Below, in pieces: positions 7,434 to 15,069 of a stretch of DNA of 23,455 nucleotides; the first letter of the stretch is position 1, and each line of letters begins with the position of its first letter. Where the stretch lies: positions 1 through 23,455 of the IMG/VR virus record IMGVR_UViG_3300037502_000288. One strand, given 5' to 3'. The stretch comes from a virus. Both the position numbers and the translations under genes were made by a program. The notes under the pieces are model-generated. The model did no database searches. It was not told where the DNA came from and was given only the letters and a program-made list of their open reading frames with translations.

Positions 7434-7447
7434 TATTTATATAAATA
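7434..7447. promoter_or_regulatory. Palindromic bidirectional late promoter
   Basis: The 14-bp palindrome TATTTATATAAATA contains a perfect TATAAATA late box on each strand (plus 7440-7447, minus 7434-7441), overlapping by two bases. The plus box ends 5 nt before the ATG at 7453 with no Shine-Dalgarno; the minus box lies 17 nt before the ATG at 7416 with GGAG between. Confidence 0.8.
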
Positions 7448-7452
7448 TCAGC

Positions 7453-8520
7453 ATGGCTAAAGTTTACGAATTCAACAATCTGCCTCATCAGATTTTTCAC
7501 AAAAACACAAACGACATCATATACTATTCTAGCGAGCCACCTGAATTAGGTATATTTGAGCGTGAGTGGTTAGACTCATTAAAAAGAGAAATAGAACAGA
7601 CCTCTACTTATGAGCATAATGTCTTAGTTAATCTTACTTGGTTTAATTGCAATTGGGAAGCAACAAAACCACTAGTCAATTTAATTGAAAATTTAGGTAC
7701 ACCTGAAACAGTGAAACTGTGGTATGCTTGTAGTATTGATGGTGGTTATTTCATTACATACCCAAATATGAAATTCTATCATCTTATTAAAGAGAAAGGA
7801 TACAACCATTCATTTGTTGGTTTTTCTGATGAGCATTGGCATTCATGGATACCTCAGTGGTTTATTGACAATAATCTACGTGTCAATACCAATGATATTA
7901 TGCTTAATACTAACCCAAAGCACTTGTACTTGGCGTATAACAGAAAACCACGAATACATCGTGAATGGTTAGTCAATTCATTAATAGAAAACAACCTATT
8001 AGATAGGGGTTGGGTAACGTTCGAACGCGGGCATTATCCTGAAATAGATAGTAGAACTGAGTCAACAGATCAAGACAAACACACAAGTGATTTAAGATAC
8101 ACTAGACCTGAAGATATTTGCAGTATAGGTGATCTAGATAAATGGAGAGATAGTTATATGATCGTAGTTAGTGAGACAGACCACGATGATCCATGGCAAC
8201 TATCAGAAAAAACATGGAAGCCTATATTTGGATTGAGACCGTTCTTAATTAATGGCAGAAGAGAAGTCTATAATATACTAGAGAAGCTAGACTTATATAC
8301 TCCAAAAGACTTGTTTAAGAATGTTGACTTAGACTGTCACTATGAAAGTGTCGTAAAACAAATTCAGGCGCTTTATAACAAGACGCCTGAAGAATTGTAT
8401 GACCTTTGGGAGAGTCAATTTGAAATGCTATTGTACAATCGTAAACGAATGTTTGAGATAGCTAATAGTGACCCTACTAAAATACTGAACTGGCCTCAAG
8501 CAGTTCCTGTATTAGCGTGA
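7453..8520 (+). CDS. Glycosyltransferase-like protein, paralogue 2
   Basis: 355 residues, soluble. Shares with the 5867-7060 product the ordered blocks YMIVVSET (235-242), LSEKTWKP (250-257) and RPFLING (262-268), plus a KHLYLAYNRKPRIHREWL block (157-174) equivalent to KKFISLNGLWRPHRLLLV. The N-terminal halves differ, as expected if each recognises a different acceptor. GT-B-type glycosyltransferase activity is inferred from the motif arrangement and from the sugar-nucleotide genes at the right end of the window; no catalytic residue is proven. The start is fixed by a perfect late box 5 nt upstream. The 3' end overlaps the convergent 8496-8783 gene by 25 bp with no terminator seen between. 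Confidence 0.6.
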   Translation: MAKVYEFNNLPHQIFHKNTNDIIYYSSEPPELGIFEREWLDSLKREIEQTSTYEHNVLVNLTWFNCNWEATKPLVNLIENLGTPETVKLWYACSIDGGYFITYPNMKFYHLIKEKGYNHSFVGFSDEHWHSWIPQWFIDNNLRVNTNDIMLNTNPKHLYLAYNRKPRIHREWLVNSLIENNLLDRGWVTFERGHYPEIDSRTESTDQDKHTSDLRYTRPEDICSIGDLDKWRDSYMIVVSETDHDDPWQLSEKTWKPIFGLRPFLINGRREVYNILEKLDLYTPKDLFKNVDLDCHYESVVKQIQALYNKTPEELYDLWESQFEMLLYNRKRMFEIANSDPTKILNWPQAVPVLA

Positions 8521-8783
8521 GCCGCACCTAGATCAGTAATACTGAATGCCCCTGCAGTCCCTGCTACATTAATAAATGCAATGTAGTTTCCTTGACCTAC
8601 AATGAAACTGTTATCAACTGTGTTTGCAGGGATAATTTCACATGCAGTTAAGTTTGCAGTAACGTTAGCATCACCTACTGCAATAGCAATAGCTGATGTT
8701 GTAGTTGCTATACGTACCTTGTCTGTAGTAGCAGCCGATGATAGTTGGCTTGTTCCGTTTGCTGTATAAATTGCTGATGCCAT
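8496..8783 (-). CDS. Small beta-rich putative virion protein
   Basis: 95 residues, dominated by Ala, Thr, Val, Ile and Asn, with one Cys and very few charges. Composition matches the virion proteins in this window rather than an enzyme. It follows the tail-fibre gene by 12 nt with AGGA before the ATG, so it is probably co-transcribed and could be a fibre-associated or capsid decoration protein, or a small adhesin accessory protein. No named family is recognised. The stop lies inside the 3' end of the opposing gene. Confidence 0.6.
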   Translation of the reverse strand: MASAIYTANGTSQLSSAATTDKVRIATTTSAIAIAVGDANVTANLTACEIIPANTVDNSFIVGQGNYIAFINVAGTAGAFSITDLGAAHANTGTA

Positions 8784-8795
8784 TTTTATTCCTAA

Positions 8796-11696
8796 TTATA
8801 ATCTTCCTACGGCGATTTCAATAACGCCTTCTACACCGTCAAAGTTTTCTAATGCTTTGCCGATCACCGAACCCATGATAGGTGATGTTGTTGGTCTTGC
8901 ATATCCATTACCTGCACTAACCATCATATCACCTTTACGAATGTTGCCTCGTACCTTGACTGGGACACGACCTTGTAGAGCTATAGCAACTGCAATACCT
9001 TGACACTTGGCGTGCATTGCAAATGCAGGATCGGTTGATACTACGCCTGCAACTCTTGCTGTGCCATCTTCTGCTATAGTGACTTCTTTTTCGCCACCAA
9101 ACTCCAATACTGTACCAGGCTCATAGTGAACATCTGCTTCATAGTATTCTGCCAAGTCAGCGTATGTTGCGTTAAAGCGTGAACCAGCAGTTAATGTCCA
9201 GTTACCAGTGACTAAACCCGCTGTTGTGTTTGCACCTGTAGTCAACACATTTGCAGTGACACCTCCCCCGCCGCTTTCACCAACTACAATGCTACCATCA
9301 CGGGCTACGACAAACTTACTTGTTCCACCAACTTGTAAGTCCATTAAATAGCTACCAGACGCACTAGCAGTATTTGTGATGTTCTGTCTAAATCCAGTAA
9401 ACGCAACACTAGAATTATTCCATGTTTGTGTTAGTAACACAGGGGTAGTTGCAGTGATCGATCCACTTGCAACAGCTAATCCTGTCAATGTACCAACGCT
9501 AGTAATATTACCTTGTGCGGCATTTGTAACTGTATTAGCTGTTGAGGAATGTGTAGCATTTGCTACTGTACCACTGACGTTAGCACCCGGTATACTTGTC
9601 AATCCTGTTGCCGCACCGTAGAAAGCGGCTGCGTAAACATTACCACCGACACCTACACCACCTGCAACTTCTAATGCACCTGTTGTTGTAGAACTAGATG
9701 CAGTAGTAAATCGTACATTCATTTGAGTATCATCAATGATAACTCTGTCAGATAATGTTTGTACCGTGTTACCTGTACTACCGGCTGTTGCAGTTTGAAT
9801 CACTATCTTACCGGGCGTAGCATTTCCTGTACTAGCACCTGCCTTAATAGAAATATCACCACCAATGTGATTCAATCCTGCCGCTTCGCCGCCCGCAATA
9901 GTCATATCGCCGCCAGCACCATCATATGTTCCGCCAGTGATTACAACATTACCGCCCTTAGCACCGTATGTATTAGCACTAGCGCCGGATGCTATAGCTA
10001 CCGTGCCACCTTGACCTTGACCATAACCTGCGCCGCCGGATAGTATTGCAAGGCCGCCGGCTGCGTTACCAGTGGCTGATGCGTTACCACCGTATGCATA
10101 TATGCCGCCACCTGCACCGGTACCGTTACCAGTTCCGCTGGTTATATTAATGTTGCCACCACTATCATTCAATGTAGTAGTTGCACCTCCGGTGATGTTT
10201 AGATCGTCACCTGTTGAACCATATGTTGAAATATCGTTAGCAGTAATCGTACCTGATACTGTTAATGATGTTAATGTACCAACACTAGTAATGTTTGGTT
10301 GCGCCGCTGTAGTCACTGTACCGGCTGTTGTTGCTGTTGCCGCTGCCAAATTAGCAACGGTTGTAGTAGAAGTAACAGTAAACGGTGCGGTACCTGTTGC
10401 AATGTTTGATATTAATCTACTTGCAGTAACTATGCCTGCGGTGCTCACATTGCCACCGGTTATATTACCTGTTGCAGTTACAACGCCACCTGTTGTGATA
10501 TTGCCACCAGACACATTGCCTGTTGCAGCCACTGCACCAGCGGTAGTGATATTACCACCTGCTACATTACCTACTGCTGTAACGGTAGAAGTAGCATAAA
10601 ATAATGTAGATTTTAAGTTACCAGTTGCGGCATTGAATGCTAAATTGGCATTAGCCCCCTCAACTACATTACCTGAAGTAGCGTTAGCTAATACTGGATA
10701 AAATGTACCGGTTGTGACTACATTGGTATTAATGAAGTCAGCCACATTCGCATAAGCCACATTTAAATTAGCAACTCTGGTTGTACTAGTAACTGTTAAT
10801 GGCGCGGTGCCGTCTGCAACGTTACTTGTTAATGTACTTGCCACAACGCTAGTAGTTGCATTTAAATTGCCTGCATTGACATTACCACTAACCGTCAATA
10901 AATTAGTAGTGTTATTCCATGTAAAATCACTATCACCGTCCAAAACACCGCTGTTGTTAAATTGTATCGTACTATTTGAGCCACCTGCAACACCAGTACC
11001 GCCACCAGTGCCTGAAATAACACTAGTTGCAACAGCAACGTTAGCCGTACTTGCACCTAAGTTTGTACCTACTGCGGCAGTAGTTCTACCCGAGTCAGTG
11101 TACAGTTTGACGTTACCTGATGTAGCATAGTCGGTAGCAAGCGTAATATAGAATGTTTGTCCGTTGACAATTGAGTTAGCGTTTGCGCCGTTTGCACCTG
11201 TAATTGTGACAGCCGTACCGTTAGTGTACGGTACAGTGTTTGCAACCGTCATAATGATAGGAGTTGCATTACTGAGTGCAATGATAGGAGTGTATAATGT
11301 ACCTTTAGGTGTCCAAGCTAAGTTACCTAGTCCATCTGTTTCTAATACATAGCCAATAGCACCACCGCTGATGCTTACATTGGCTACACTTCCTAGGTCT
11401 ATTAGCCCACCTGCAGTACCACCTCGGTTAACCCAATTAGTGCCGTCATATGCAAGTACTTGACCGTCATCTACTGATATAGCAGATATGTCTAAGTTAC
11501 CAACTGCACCTTCAATTTGGCTGAAAGCAATATTGGAATAGGATGTGAGAACCTCAATGTTCTCATTAGGGGAAACTTTACCAATAAAAAGTCGTTTAGC
11601 ATCGCTAGCAAAGCCAAACTCAGCTTCATCAAGCTGTGGCAGATCAACGATGTTACCTGATCTTTGTTGGATTTTTGATATCTGTACTATGGCCAT
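8796..11696 (-). CDS. Tail fibre protein with repetitive beta shaft
   Basis: 966 residues. The N-terminal ~45 residues (IQQRSGNIVDLPQLDEAEFG, then LFIG) are of the type that attaches phage fibres to the baseplate. Residues about 56-500 are Thr/Ala/Gly/Asn-rich shaft with repeats, including three 17-residue units at 376-426 and two similar GTAP(L/F)TVTSTT blocks (297 and 435). Residues about 500-630 are a Gly-rich series with GG every 10-14 residues, suggesting a beta-roll or triple helix. TTGALEVAGGVGVGGNV (671-687) is a typical fibre motif. The last ~120 residues (YADLAEYYEADVHYEPGTVL onward, with GRVPVKV and GNIRKGD) form a compact domain found at the end of many phage fibres, possibly a chaperone or self-cleaving domain related to the Peptidase_G2 type. 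It probably recognises the host surface. Confidence 0.85.
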   Translation of the reverse strand: MAIVQISKIQQRSGNIVDLPQLDEAEFGFASDAKRLFIGKVSPNENIEVLTSYSNIAFSQIEGAVGNLDISAISVDDGQVLAYDGTNWVNRGGTAGGLIDLGSVANVSISGGAIGYVLETDGLGNLAWTPKGTLYTPIIALSNATPIIMTVANTVPYTNGTAVTITGANGANANSIVNGQTFYITLATDYATSGNVKLYTDSGRTTAAVGTNLGASTANVAVATSVISGTGGGTGVAGGSNSTIQFNNSGVLDGDSDFTWNNTTNLLTVSGNVNAGNLNATTSVVASTLTSNVADGTAPLTVTSTTRVANLNVAYANVADFINTNVVTTGTFYPVLANATSGNVVEGANANLAFNAATGNLKSTLFYATSTVTAVGNVAGGNITTAGAVAATGNVSGGNITTGGVVTATGNITGGNVSTAGIVTASRLISNIATGTAPFTVTSTTTVANLAAATATTAGTVTTAAQPNITSVGTLTSLTVSGTITANDISTYGSTGDDLNITGGATTTLNDSGGNINITSGTGNGTGAGGGIYAYGGNASATGNAAGGLAILSGGAGYGQGQGGTVAIASGASANTYGAKGGNVVITGGTYDGAGGDMTIAGGEAAGLNHIGGDISIKAGASTGNATPGKIVIQTATAGSTGNTVQTLSDRVIIDDTQMNVRFTTASSSTTTGALEVAGGVGVGGNVYAAAFYGAATGLTSIPGANVSGTVANATHSSTANTVTNAAQGNITSVGTLTGLAVASGSITATTPVLLTQTWNNSSVAFTGFRQNITNTASASGSYLMDLQVGGTSKFVVARDGSIVVGESGGGGVTANVLTTGANTTAGLVTGNWTLTAGSRFNATYADLAEYYEADVHYEPGTVLEFGGEKEVTIAEDGTARVAGVVSTDPAFAMHAKCQGIAVAIALQGRVPVKVRGNIRKGDMMVSAGNGYARPTTSPIMGSVIGKALENFDGVEGVIEIAVGRL
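10419..10571 (-). repeat. Three tandem 51-bp units in the fibre shaft
   Basis: Residues 376-426 of the fibre consist of three diverged 17-residue copies with the core G-N-V/I-x-G-G-N-I/V-x-T-x-G-x-V. The period is 51 bp at DNA level. The copies vary at several third and first codon positions, so this is an established array rather than a recent slip. Confidence 0.7.
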
Positions 11697-11732
11697 AAGT
11701 GTAATCTTTACCGGTTATTACACTTATTTATC
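11697..11732 (-). promoter_or_regulatory. Late promoter and inverted repeat ahead of the fibre gene
   Basis: GATAAATA (11725-11732 on minus) is followed immediately by a perfect 9-bp inverted repeat, AAGTGTAAT/ATTACACTT (11717-11725 and 11697-11705, loop 11 nt), which ends directly against the ATG at 11696. The loop contains GGTAAAG, the only candidate ribosome-binding stretch. If transcription starts about 6 nt after the box, part of the first arm is not transcribed, so a DNA-level operator is also possible. Confidence 0.6.
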
Positions 11733-11741
11733 ATTAAACCA

Positions 11742-12428
11742 TTATACAAACTTCATGTAGTATTCTTCAACTCGTTTGAACCACTTGTCTACCCAACCAT
11801 CAAACTCAGCACCTTCGATGATGAATTCTTGGTAGATATTGTCTGCTGTACACATGAAAATAACACCCTTACGAATGTTCGTCCCGTGTACTTCATTGTG
11901 TGCTGTAGCATAGGCCGCTAACTGAACAAAGTAATCATCAATCCACTCACGCTTCTTTAGTTTATTACTTTGTTTGTGGTCCATGATAGCAGGCTCACCA
12001 TTATGTACACCCACTAAGTCAGTAGTACCCGCATACACTTTAGGAAAGTAGAGAGGAACTTCTGTTCCCCAGTATTCACTGCAATTAACAAGACCCTGTC
12101 TAATGATAGAATCTGCCATTTTGTGACTTTGCTGACTATATGGATTAGAGCCGGGAACCCCCAACTCTCCTGTTTTGATATAATCCTCTATCCACTTGTG
12201 CATACGAGTACCACGACCAGCGGCTTCTGTTGTAATCTGTTGTGCTTTAGCAGGTCCCATGCGTTTTCGCCACTCATTCAATGCTTTTTTAGATTCTTCA
12301 CTTTTTGTAGCATCTAAGATAGTAGTGACTGAAGGTAGTTTCTCTCCGTCAGGTGTAGCATATCTGCGACCTTCGGGAGTATCGATTCTGTTGATTTTTA
12401 CGTAGTTGAATTTTGTTGGATTGTACAT
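11742..12428 (-). CDS. PD-(D/E)XK nuclease, RecB/Cas4-like
   Basis: 228 residues. Motifs of the RecB-type nuclease superfamily in order: GRGTRMHKWIE (71-81, the G-x-x-x-x-x-H helix), GTEVPL (E123), GTTDLVG (134-140, D137), then DHK at 150-152 as the D-x-K catalytic core, and VQLAAYA (168-174) with the characteristic Gln. These bind metal and cut DNA. In T4-like phages such nucleases act in recombination, host DNA degradation or genome processing; the exact substrate is not visible. I chose the ATG at 12428, immediately after the upstream stop (TAATATG); an ATG at 12443 would overlap the preceding gene by 14 nt. It is the last gene of the minus-strand run before the fibre promoter. Confidence 0.85.
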   Translation of the reverse strand: MYNPTKFNYVKINRIDTPEGRRYATPDGEKLPSVTTILDATKSEESKKALNEWRKRMGPAKAQQITTEAAGRGTRMHKWIEDYIKTGELGVPGSNPYSQQSHKMADSIIRQGLVNCSEYWGTEVPLYFPKVYAGTTDLVGVHNGEPAIMDHKQSNKLKKREWIDDYFVQLAAYATAHNEVHGTNIRKGVIFMCTADNIYQEFIIEGAEFDGWVDKWFKRVEEYYMKFV

Positions 12429-12429
12429 A

Positions 12430-13182
12430 TTATTCCCAAACACTGTGTCCGATTGTTCCTGTTATATCTTTGTTGTTGAATTCTTTGAGTGTGGTAAATT
12501 GAGCAGGTATAGGTGTTATCTCTTTGTATTTCTCTAGTATAGCATCATAGAAATAAGACGCAGTAAATTCCATTGCTTCTAACCCTTCATGTCCACATGG
12601 TAACTTTTCAAATTGTGCAACAAGTGGATATATTGGATCAACTGTGTTTGCTTTACTGTTTATAAAATCAAAATGCTTTTTGTATTTTTCGATAACCGAT
12701 GGGGTTTCTGGGTTGTTGAAATCAGCAAAAAATGATGCAGTGTATGGTACCGTCTGAGACTTGAACAAACTATCCAATGAGAGTTGATATAGCATTGTTC
12801 TACGCAAGAAATCTTCTTCGCTCCAATTGTCTAATAGAGCAGCCTCATAGAAGTTTCCCGGTTTACCTTTTGGAAATGTTATAGAAGAATATCCCGGTGG
12901 CATCGTCTTTGCATAGTATTTTCTACACCAATATTCTCTACGCCAGGTTTGAGACCAGCCAATTATATAGAGTGGATTATTATTGTTGGGCAGGTCTTCA
13001 AAGAAATACTCATAGGTACGTCTATGAATAGTATCATTACCTGACCCTGGCACTGCTAGATTGACAACAGGTACTCCTAGCTTCTTTGCTAGTAGTTGAG
13101 GCCAACCTTGTGATTTGGGATCTTCTAGACCTTGACAATAGGTCCAACTGCATCCATTTGTTACTAAGTGTGATATTTGCAT
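12430..13182 (-). CDS. SGNH/GDSL hydrolase-like protein
   Basis: 250 residues. The start TNGCSWT places a serine (Ser12) after a short beta strand, as in block I of SGNH hydrolases. VPGSGNDTI (44-52) resembles block II/III with Gly and Asn, and PCGHEG (195-200) near the C-terminus supplies a possible catalytic His198, although the usual D-x-x-H is not present. Phages carry several such proteins annotated as SGNH-like, possibly acting as esterases on surface glycans, but activity here is uncertain. The ATG overlaps the stop of the Fe-S carrier gene by 1 nt (TAATG), so translation is coupled. There is no signal peptide. Confidence 0.6.
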   Translation of the reverse strand: MQISHLVTNGCSWTYCQGLEDPKSQGWPQLLAKKLGVPVVNLAVPGSGNDTIHRRTYEYFFEDLPNNNNPLYIIGWSQTWRREYWCRKYYAKTMPPGYSSITFPKGKPGNFYEAALLDNWSEEDFLRRTMLYQLSLDSLFKSQTVPYTASFFADFNNPETPSVIEKYKKHFDFINSKANTVDPIYPLVAQFEKLPCGHEGLEAMEFTASYFYDAILEKYKEITPIPAQFTTLKEFNNKDITGTIGHSVWE

Positions 13183-13502
13183 TAAACTCTAAAACTTTCT
13201 CCACACCCACAGCGATCACGTTCATTTGGATTCATGAATTCGAACCCTTCATTAAGACCATTTCTTTTATAGTCTATAATCATACCTTGAACATATGGAC
13301 AACTCTTGGGGTCTATGTATATAGCGCACCCATCGCAATCCAATTTTAAATCACTGTCTATCGGTGTATCGACAAACTCTAGTACGTATGCAAGTCCAGA
13401 ACAACCTGTAGTCTTTACGCCTACACGTATTCCTAAACCTTTTCCTCTTTTTTGTATTTGTTGTCTTATCTTAGTAACTGCGGCTTCAGTTGCTTCTATC
13501 AT
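13182..13502 (-). CDS. A-type iron-sulfur cluster carrier (IscA/SufA/ErpA-like)
   Basis: 106 residues, the usual length for the family. The three conserved cysteines are present: Cys34 in TTGCSGLAY, and Cys98 and Cys100 in CGCGESF at the C-terminus. A-type carriers bind a [2Fe-2S] or [4Fe-4S] cluster and pass it to target proteins. Three additional cysteines (56, 59, 68) are unusual. Phage copies are thought to help supply Fe-S clusters during infection or to assist a phage Fe-S protein, since Fe-S sites have been described in some tail tip proteins; neither is shown here. The gene sits between unknown genes and is joined by TAATG overlaps on both sides. Confidence 0.93.
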   Translation of the reverse strand: MIEATEAAVTKIRQQIQKRGKGLGIRVGVKTTGCSGLAYVLEFVDTPIDSDLKLDCDGCAIYIDPKSCPYVQGMIIDYKRNGLNEGFEFMNPNERDRCGCGESFRV

Positions 13503-13828
13503 TATTTACCAGTGGCGTGTTTAGCCATGCCTGCGACAACTTTTTTGCTTTCTTCTTCAGGGGGTGCTTCTGGAGTACCGAAACCCTTGAAAACAATCTT
13601 GTCACCCTGAATGTTAGATATAAGATTTTTAAGTGGGAGTTGTTTAATCATATCGTACAAGTCTGCCTTGTCTAATATGATATCATATTTCTTGAGATAT
13701 TGCAAGAAATCGGGAAGAGACATATTGGGGTCTGCTTCCCCTTTTTGTAAGTCTGACTTTAACTGGTCCGCTACGGCTACAAGTTTTGTAACCATAGGGT
13801 CTGGACCAGCAAATTCATAAAGACGCAT
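13502..13828 (-). CDS. Conserved phage protein of unknown function
   Basis: 108 residues, soluble and mostly helical, beginning MRLYEFAGPDP. The middle (DFLQYLKKYDIILDKADLYDMIKQLPLKNLI) looks like a compact helical domain; the C-terminal 30 residues are Pro/Glu/Lys-rich and probably disordered. I recall similar short proteins in marine T4-like phages but know no function. The ATG follows the upstream stop by 2 nt (TAATCATG) and its TAA overlaps the ATG of the Fe-S carrier gene, placing it firmly in that operon. Confidence 0.65.
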   Translation of the reverse strand: MRLYEFAGPDPMVTKLVAVADQLKSDLQKGEADPNMSLPDFLQYLKKYDIILDKADLYDMIKQLPLKNLISNIQGDKIVFKGFGTPEAPPEEESKKVVAGMAKHATGK

Positions 13829-13830
13829 GA

Positions 13831-14565
13831 TTAACGCTTTGCTCGACCTATTGCGCCACCAGCACTTGGTTCTGGCTCTTCTTCGGGGGCTGGGATATCC
13901 ATGTCTGCGTCAGCACCCATGTCAGCATCTAGACCTGCATCCATGCCTGCGTCCATACCACCTAGCTCGTCACCCATGCCAGCATCTAAACCAGCATCTG
14001 CGCCTAGACCTGCATCGGCAAATCCAGCGGCGCCGCCACCAGTAATGCTGTCACGTGCAGACTTCATTTGTGCAAATGCTTCTTTCAATGCACCACTCAA
14101 TGTATCTAACTGTGCAGATACGATGTCGTTGTATGCTTGACTTTCGTTAGCGCCAATCTCAGATTCAATACTGTCAACAAGTGCGGGCAATTCTTTAACT
14201 TGCATTTGACCAACATCTTCAAGCATTTTCTGAATGCTGTCAACTAGGTCTTGTGCGGCTAGAACAACTTGAGACTTTTCAACTTCTTCGTTTTCTACAA
14301 CGATGCGAGTCTGTGGTCTGGATAGTAGTTCATTGTAATGTTGAACAAGTGCTTGCTCCATGAATACTAGCTTCATGTAACCAGGGCTTGTTTGATTCTT
14401 GTGAAAATCATGAGCCTCTTTGGCTTCCATAGCTAGTGTGCGTACTTTCTTCAACATCTTTTGTGTGTCATTTTTGCTCATGTTAGACACATCAAAGGAC
14501 ATTTGATAGTTTTCGGCTAGTGCTCTAGGAGCATAAACTTTTTTGTCAAAATCGGTTAATTTCAT
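13831..14565 (-). CDS. Helical phage protein with acidic Ala/Gly/Met repeat tail; possible scaffold-type protein
   Basis: 244 residues in two parts. Residues 1-175 are almost entirely helical and charged, with coiled-coil-like stretches around 60-170. Residues 181-223 are a low-complexity series of D-A-G-(L/M) units, followed by a Glu/Pro segment and a basic GRAKR end. Helical, acidic proteins of this sort occur among T4-like prohead core or scaffolding proteins, so an assembly role is conceivable, but I do not recognise a specific homologue. The start has a late box (14590-14597) 24 nt upstream with GGA in the leader. The next gene begins 2 nt after its stop. Confidence 0.6.
   Translation of the reverse strand: MKLTDFDKKVYAPRALAENYQMSFDVSNMSKNDTQKMLKKVRTLAMEAKEAHDFHKNQTSPGYMKLVFMEQALVQHYNELLSRPQTRIVVENEEVEKSQVVLAAQDLVDSIQKMLEDVGQMQVKELPALVDSIESEIGANESQAYNDIVSAQLDTLSGALKEAFAQMKSARDSITGGGAAGFADAGLGADAGLDAGMGDELGGMDAGMDAGLDADMGADADMDIPAPEEEPEPSAGGAIGRAKR
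13897..14025 (-). repeat. DAG(L/M) low-complexity repeat coding region
   Basis: Codes for residues 181-223 of the 13831-14565 product, built of near-repeats of D-A-G-L and D-A-G-M. At DNA level the unit is close to GATGCTGG(T/C)(A/T)TGGATG with variations. Such tracts can expand or contract by slippage. Confidence 0.65.
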
Positions 14566-14589
14566 AGTTGTATTCCAAACGTTATAGAG

Positions 14590-14597
14590 TATTTATC
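14590..14597 (-). promoter_or_regulatory. Late promoter box inside the end of the upstream gene
   Basis: GATAAATA on the minus strand. Its TAA is the stop codon of the 14593-15069 gene, so promoter and stop share bases. It lies 24 nt ahead of the ATG at 14565. Confidence 0.6.
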
Positions 14598-15069
14598 TTT
14601 TTGTTGCAAACTTTCTAGTTTGCCAGTTCTTAGATTCATTGATAAAGGATGACATTTCTGTTACCATTGATCGTCTGCGGGCTTGTTCTTCACTGAGTTT
14701 AGCCGCATAGATTAATCTATATTCGTCATCTTTGGCTTTTTTTAATAGATTTTTATGAACCTGTATGTTTACGTCAATTCCTGCAATCATGTGATCTAAA
14801 TATTCAATTCTGCGGGCTTGGGTATATTTTGTTCTGTTCTCAAAGATGCACCAAGTTAACGCATTCTTCAATGATGAAAATAGCTTTACATCTGAATTGT
14901 ATTTCATATACACCTTTACCCCGTTCTTATCAGAGTAAACGGTGTATCGATTGAAGAAGTCGTAGCTACCGTCCTCATTCTGTAACATAGCTATTTCTGT
15001 CATTTTGTTAAAGAATTCCTTCTTTAAAAATTGACTTATTTTGCCTAATGCAATGTCTTGGTCAGTCAT
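14593..15069 (-). CDS. Conserved phage protein of unknown function
   Basis: 158 residues. The first half has mixed strands (NEDGSYDFFNRYTVYSDKNGVKVYMKY); the second half is a pair of long charged helices (ARRIEYLDHMIAGIDVNIQVHKNLLKKAK and the KLSEEQARRRSMVTEM region) ending FINESKNWQTRKF. The pattern resembles hypothetical proteins of marine T4-like phages; no function is known to me. It starts within the last codons of the preceding gene (8-nt overlap, ATGACTGA), so it depends on coupled translation from the 15517 transcript. Confidence 0.65.
   Translation of the reverse strand: MTDQDIALGKISQFLKKEFFNKMTEIAMLQNEDGSYDFFNRYTVYSDKNGVKVYMKYNSDVKLFSSLKNALTWCIFENRTKYTQARRIEYLDHMIAGIDVNIQVHKNLLKKAKDDEYRLIYAAKLSEEQARRRSMVTEMSSFINESKNWQTRKFATKR

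Noticed and set aside
8496-8520. Possible antisense RNA at the convergent gene overlaps (7045-7060, 8496-8520, 22161-22177)
   Set aside because: Overlaps are only 16-25 bp and no promoter points specifically at them; ordinary compact packing explains them.
10072-10599. Long open frames on the plus strand opposite the tail fibre (9376-9621, 9759-10043, 10072-10599, 10807-11130)
   Set aside because: They mirror the low-complexity codons of the fibre gene; the products are Pro/Val/Ala-rich without ribosome-binding sites or late boxes.
13490-13675. Plus-strand frames around 12123-14140 opposite the minus-strand operon
   Set aside because: They are shadows of well-supported genes, with no ribosome-binding site and atypical Cys/Ser/Phe-rich composition.
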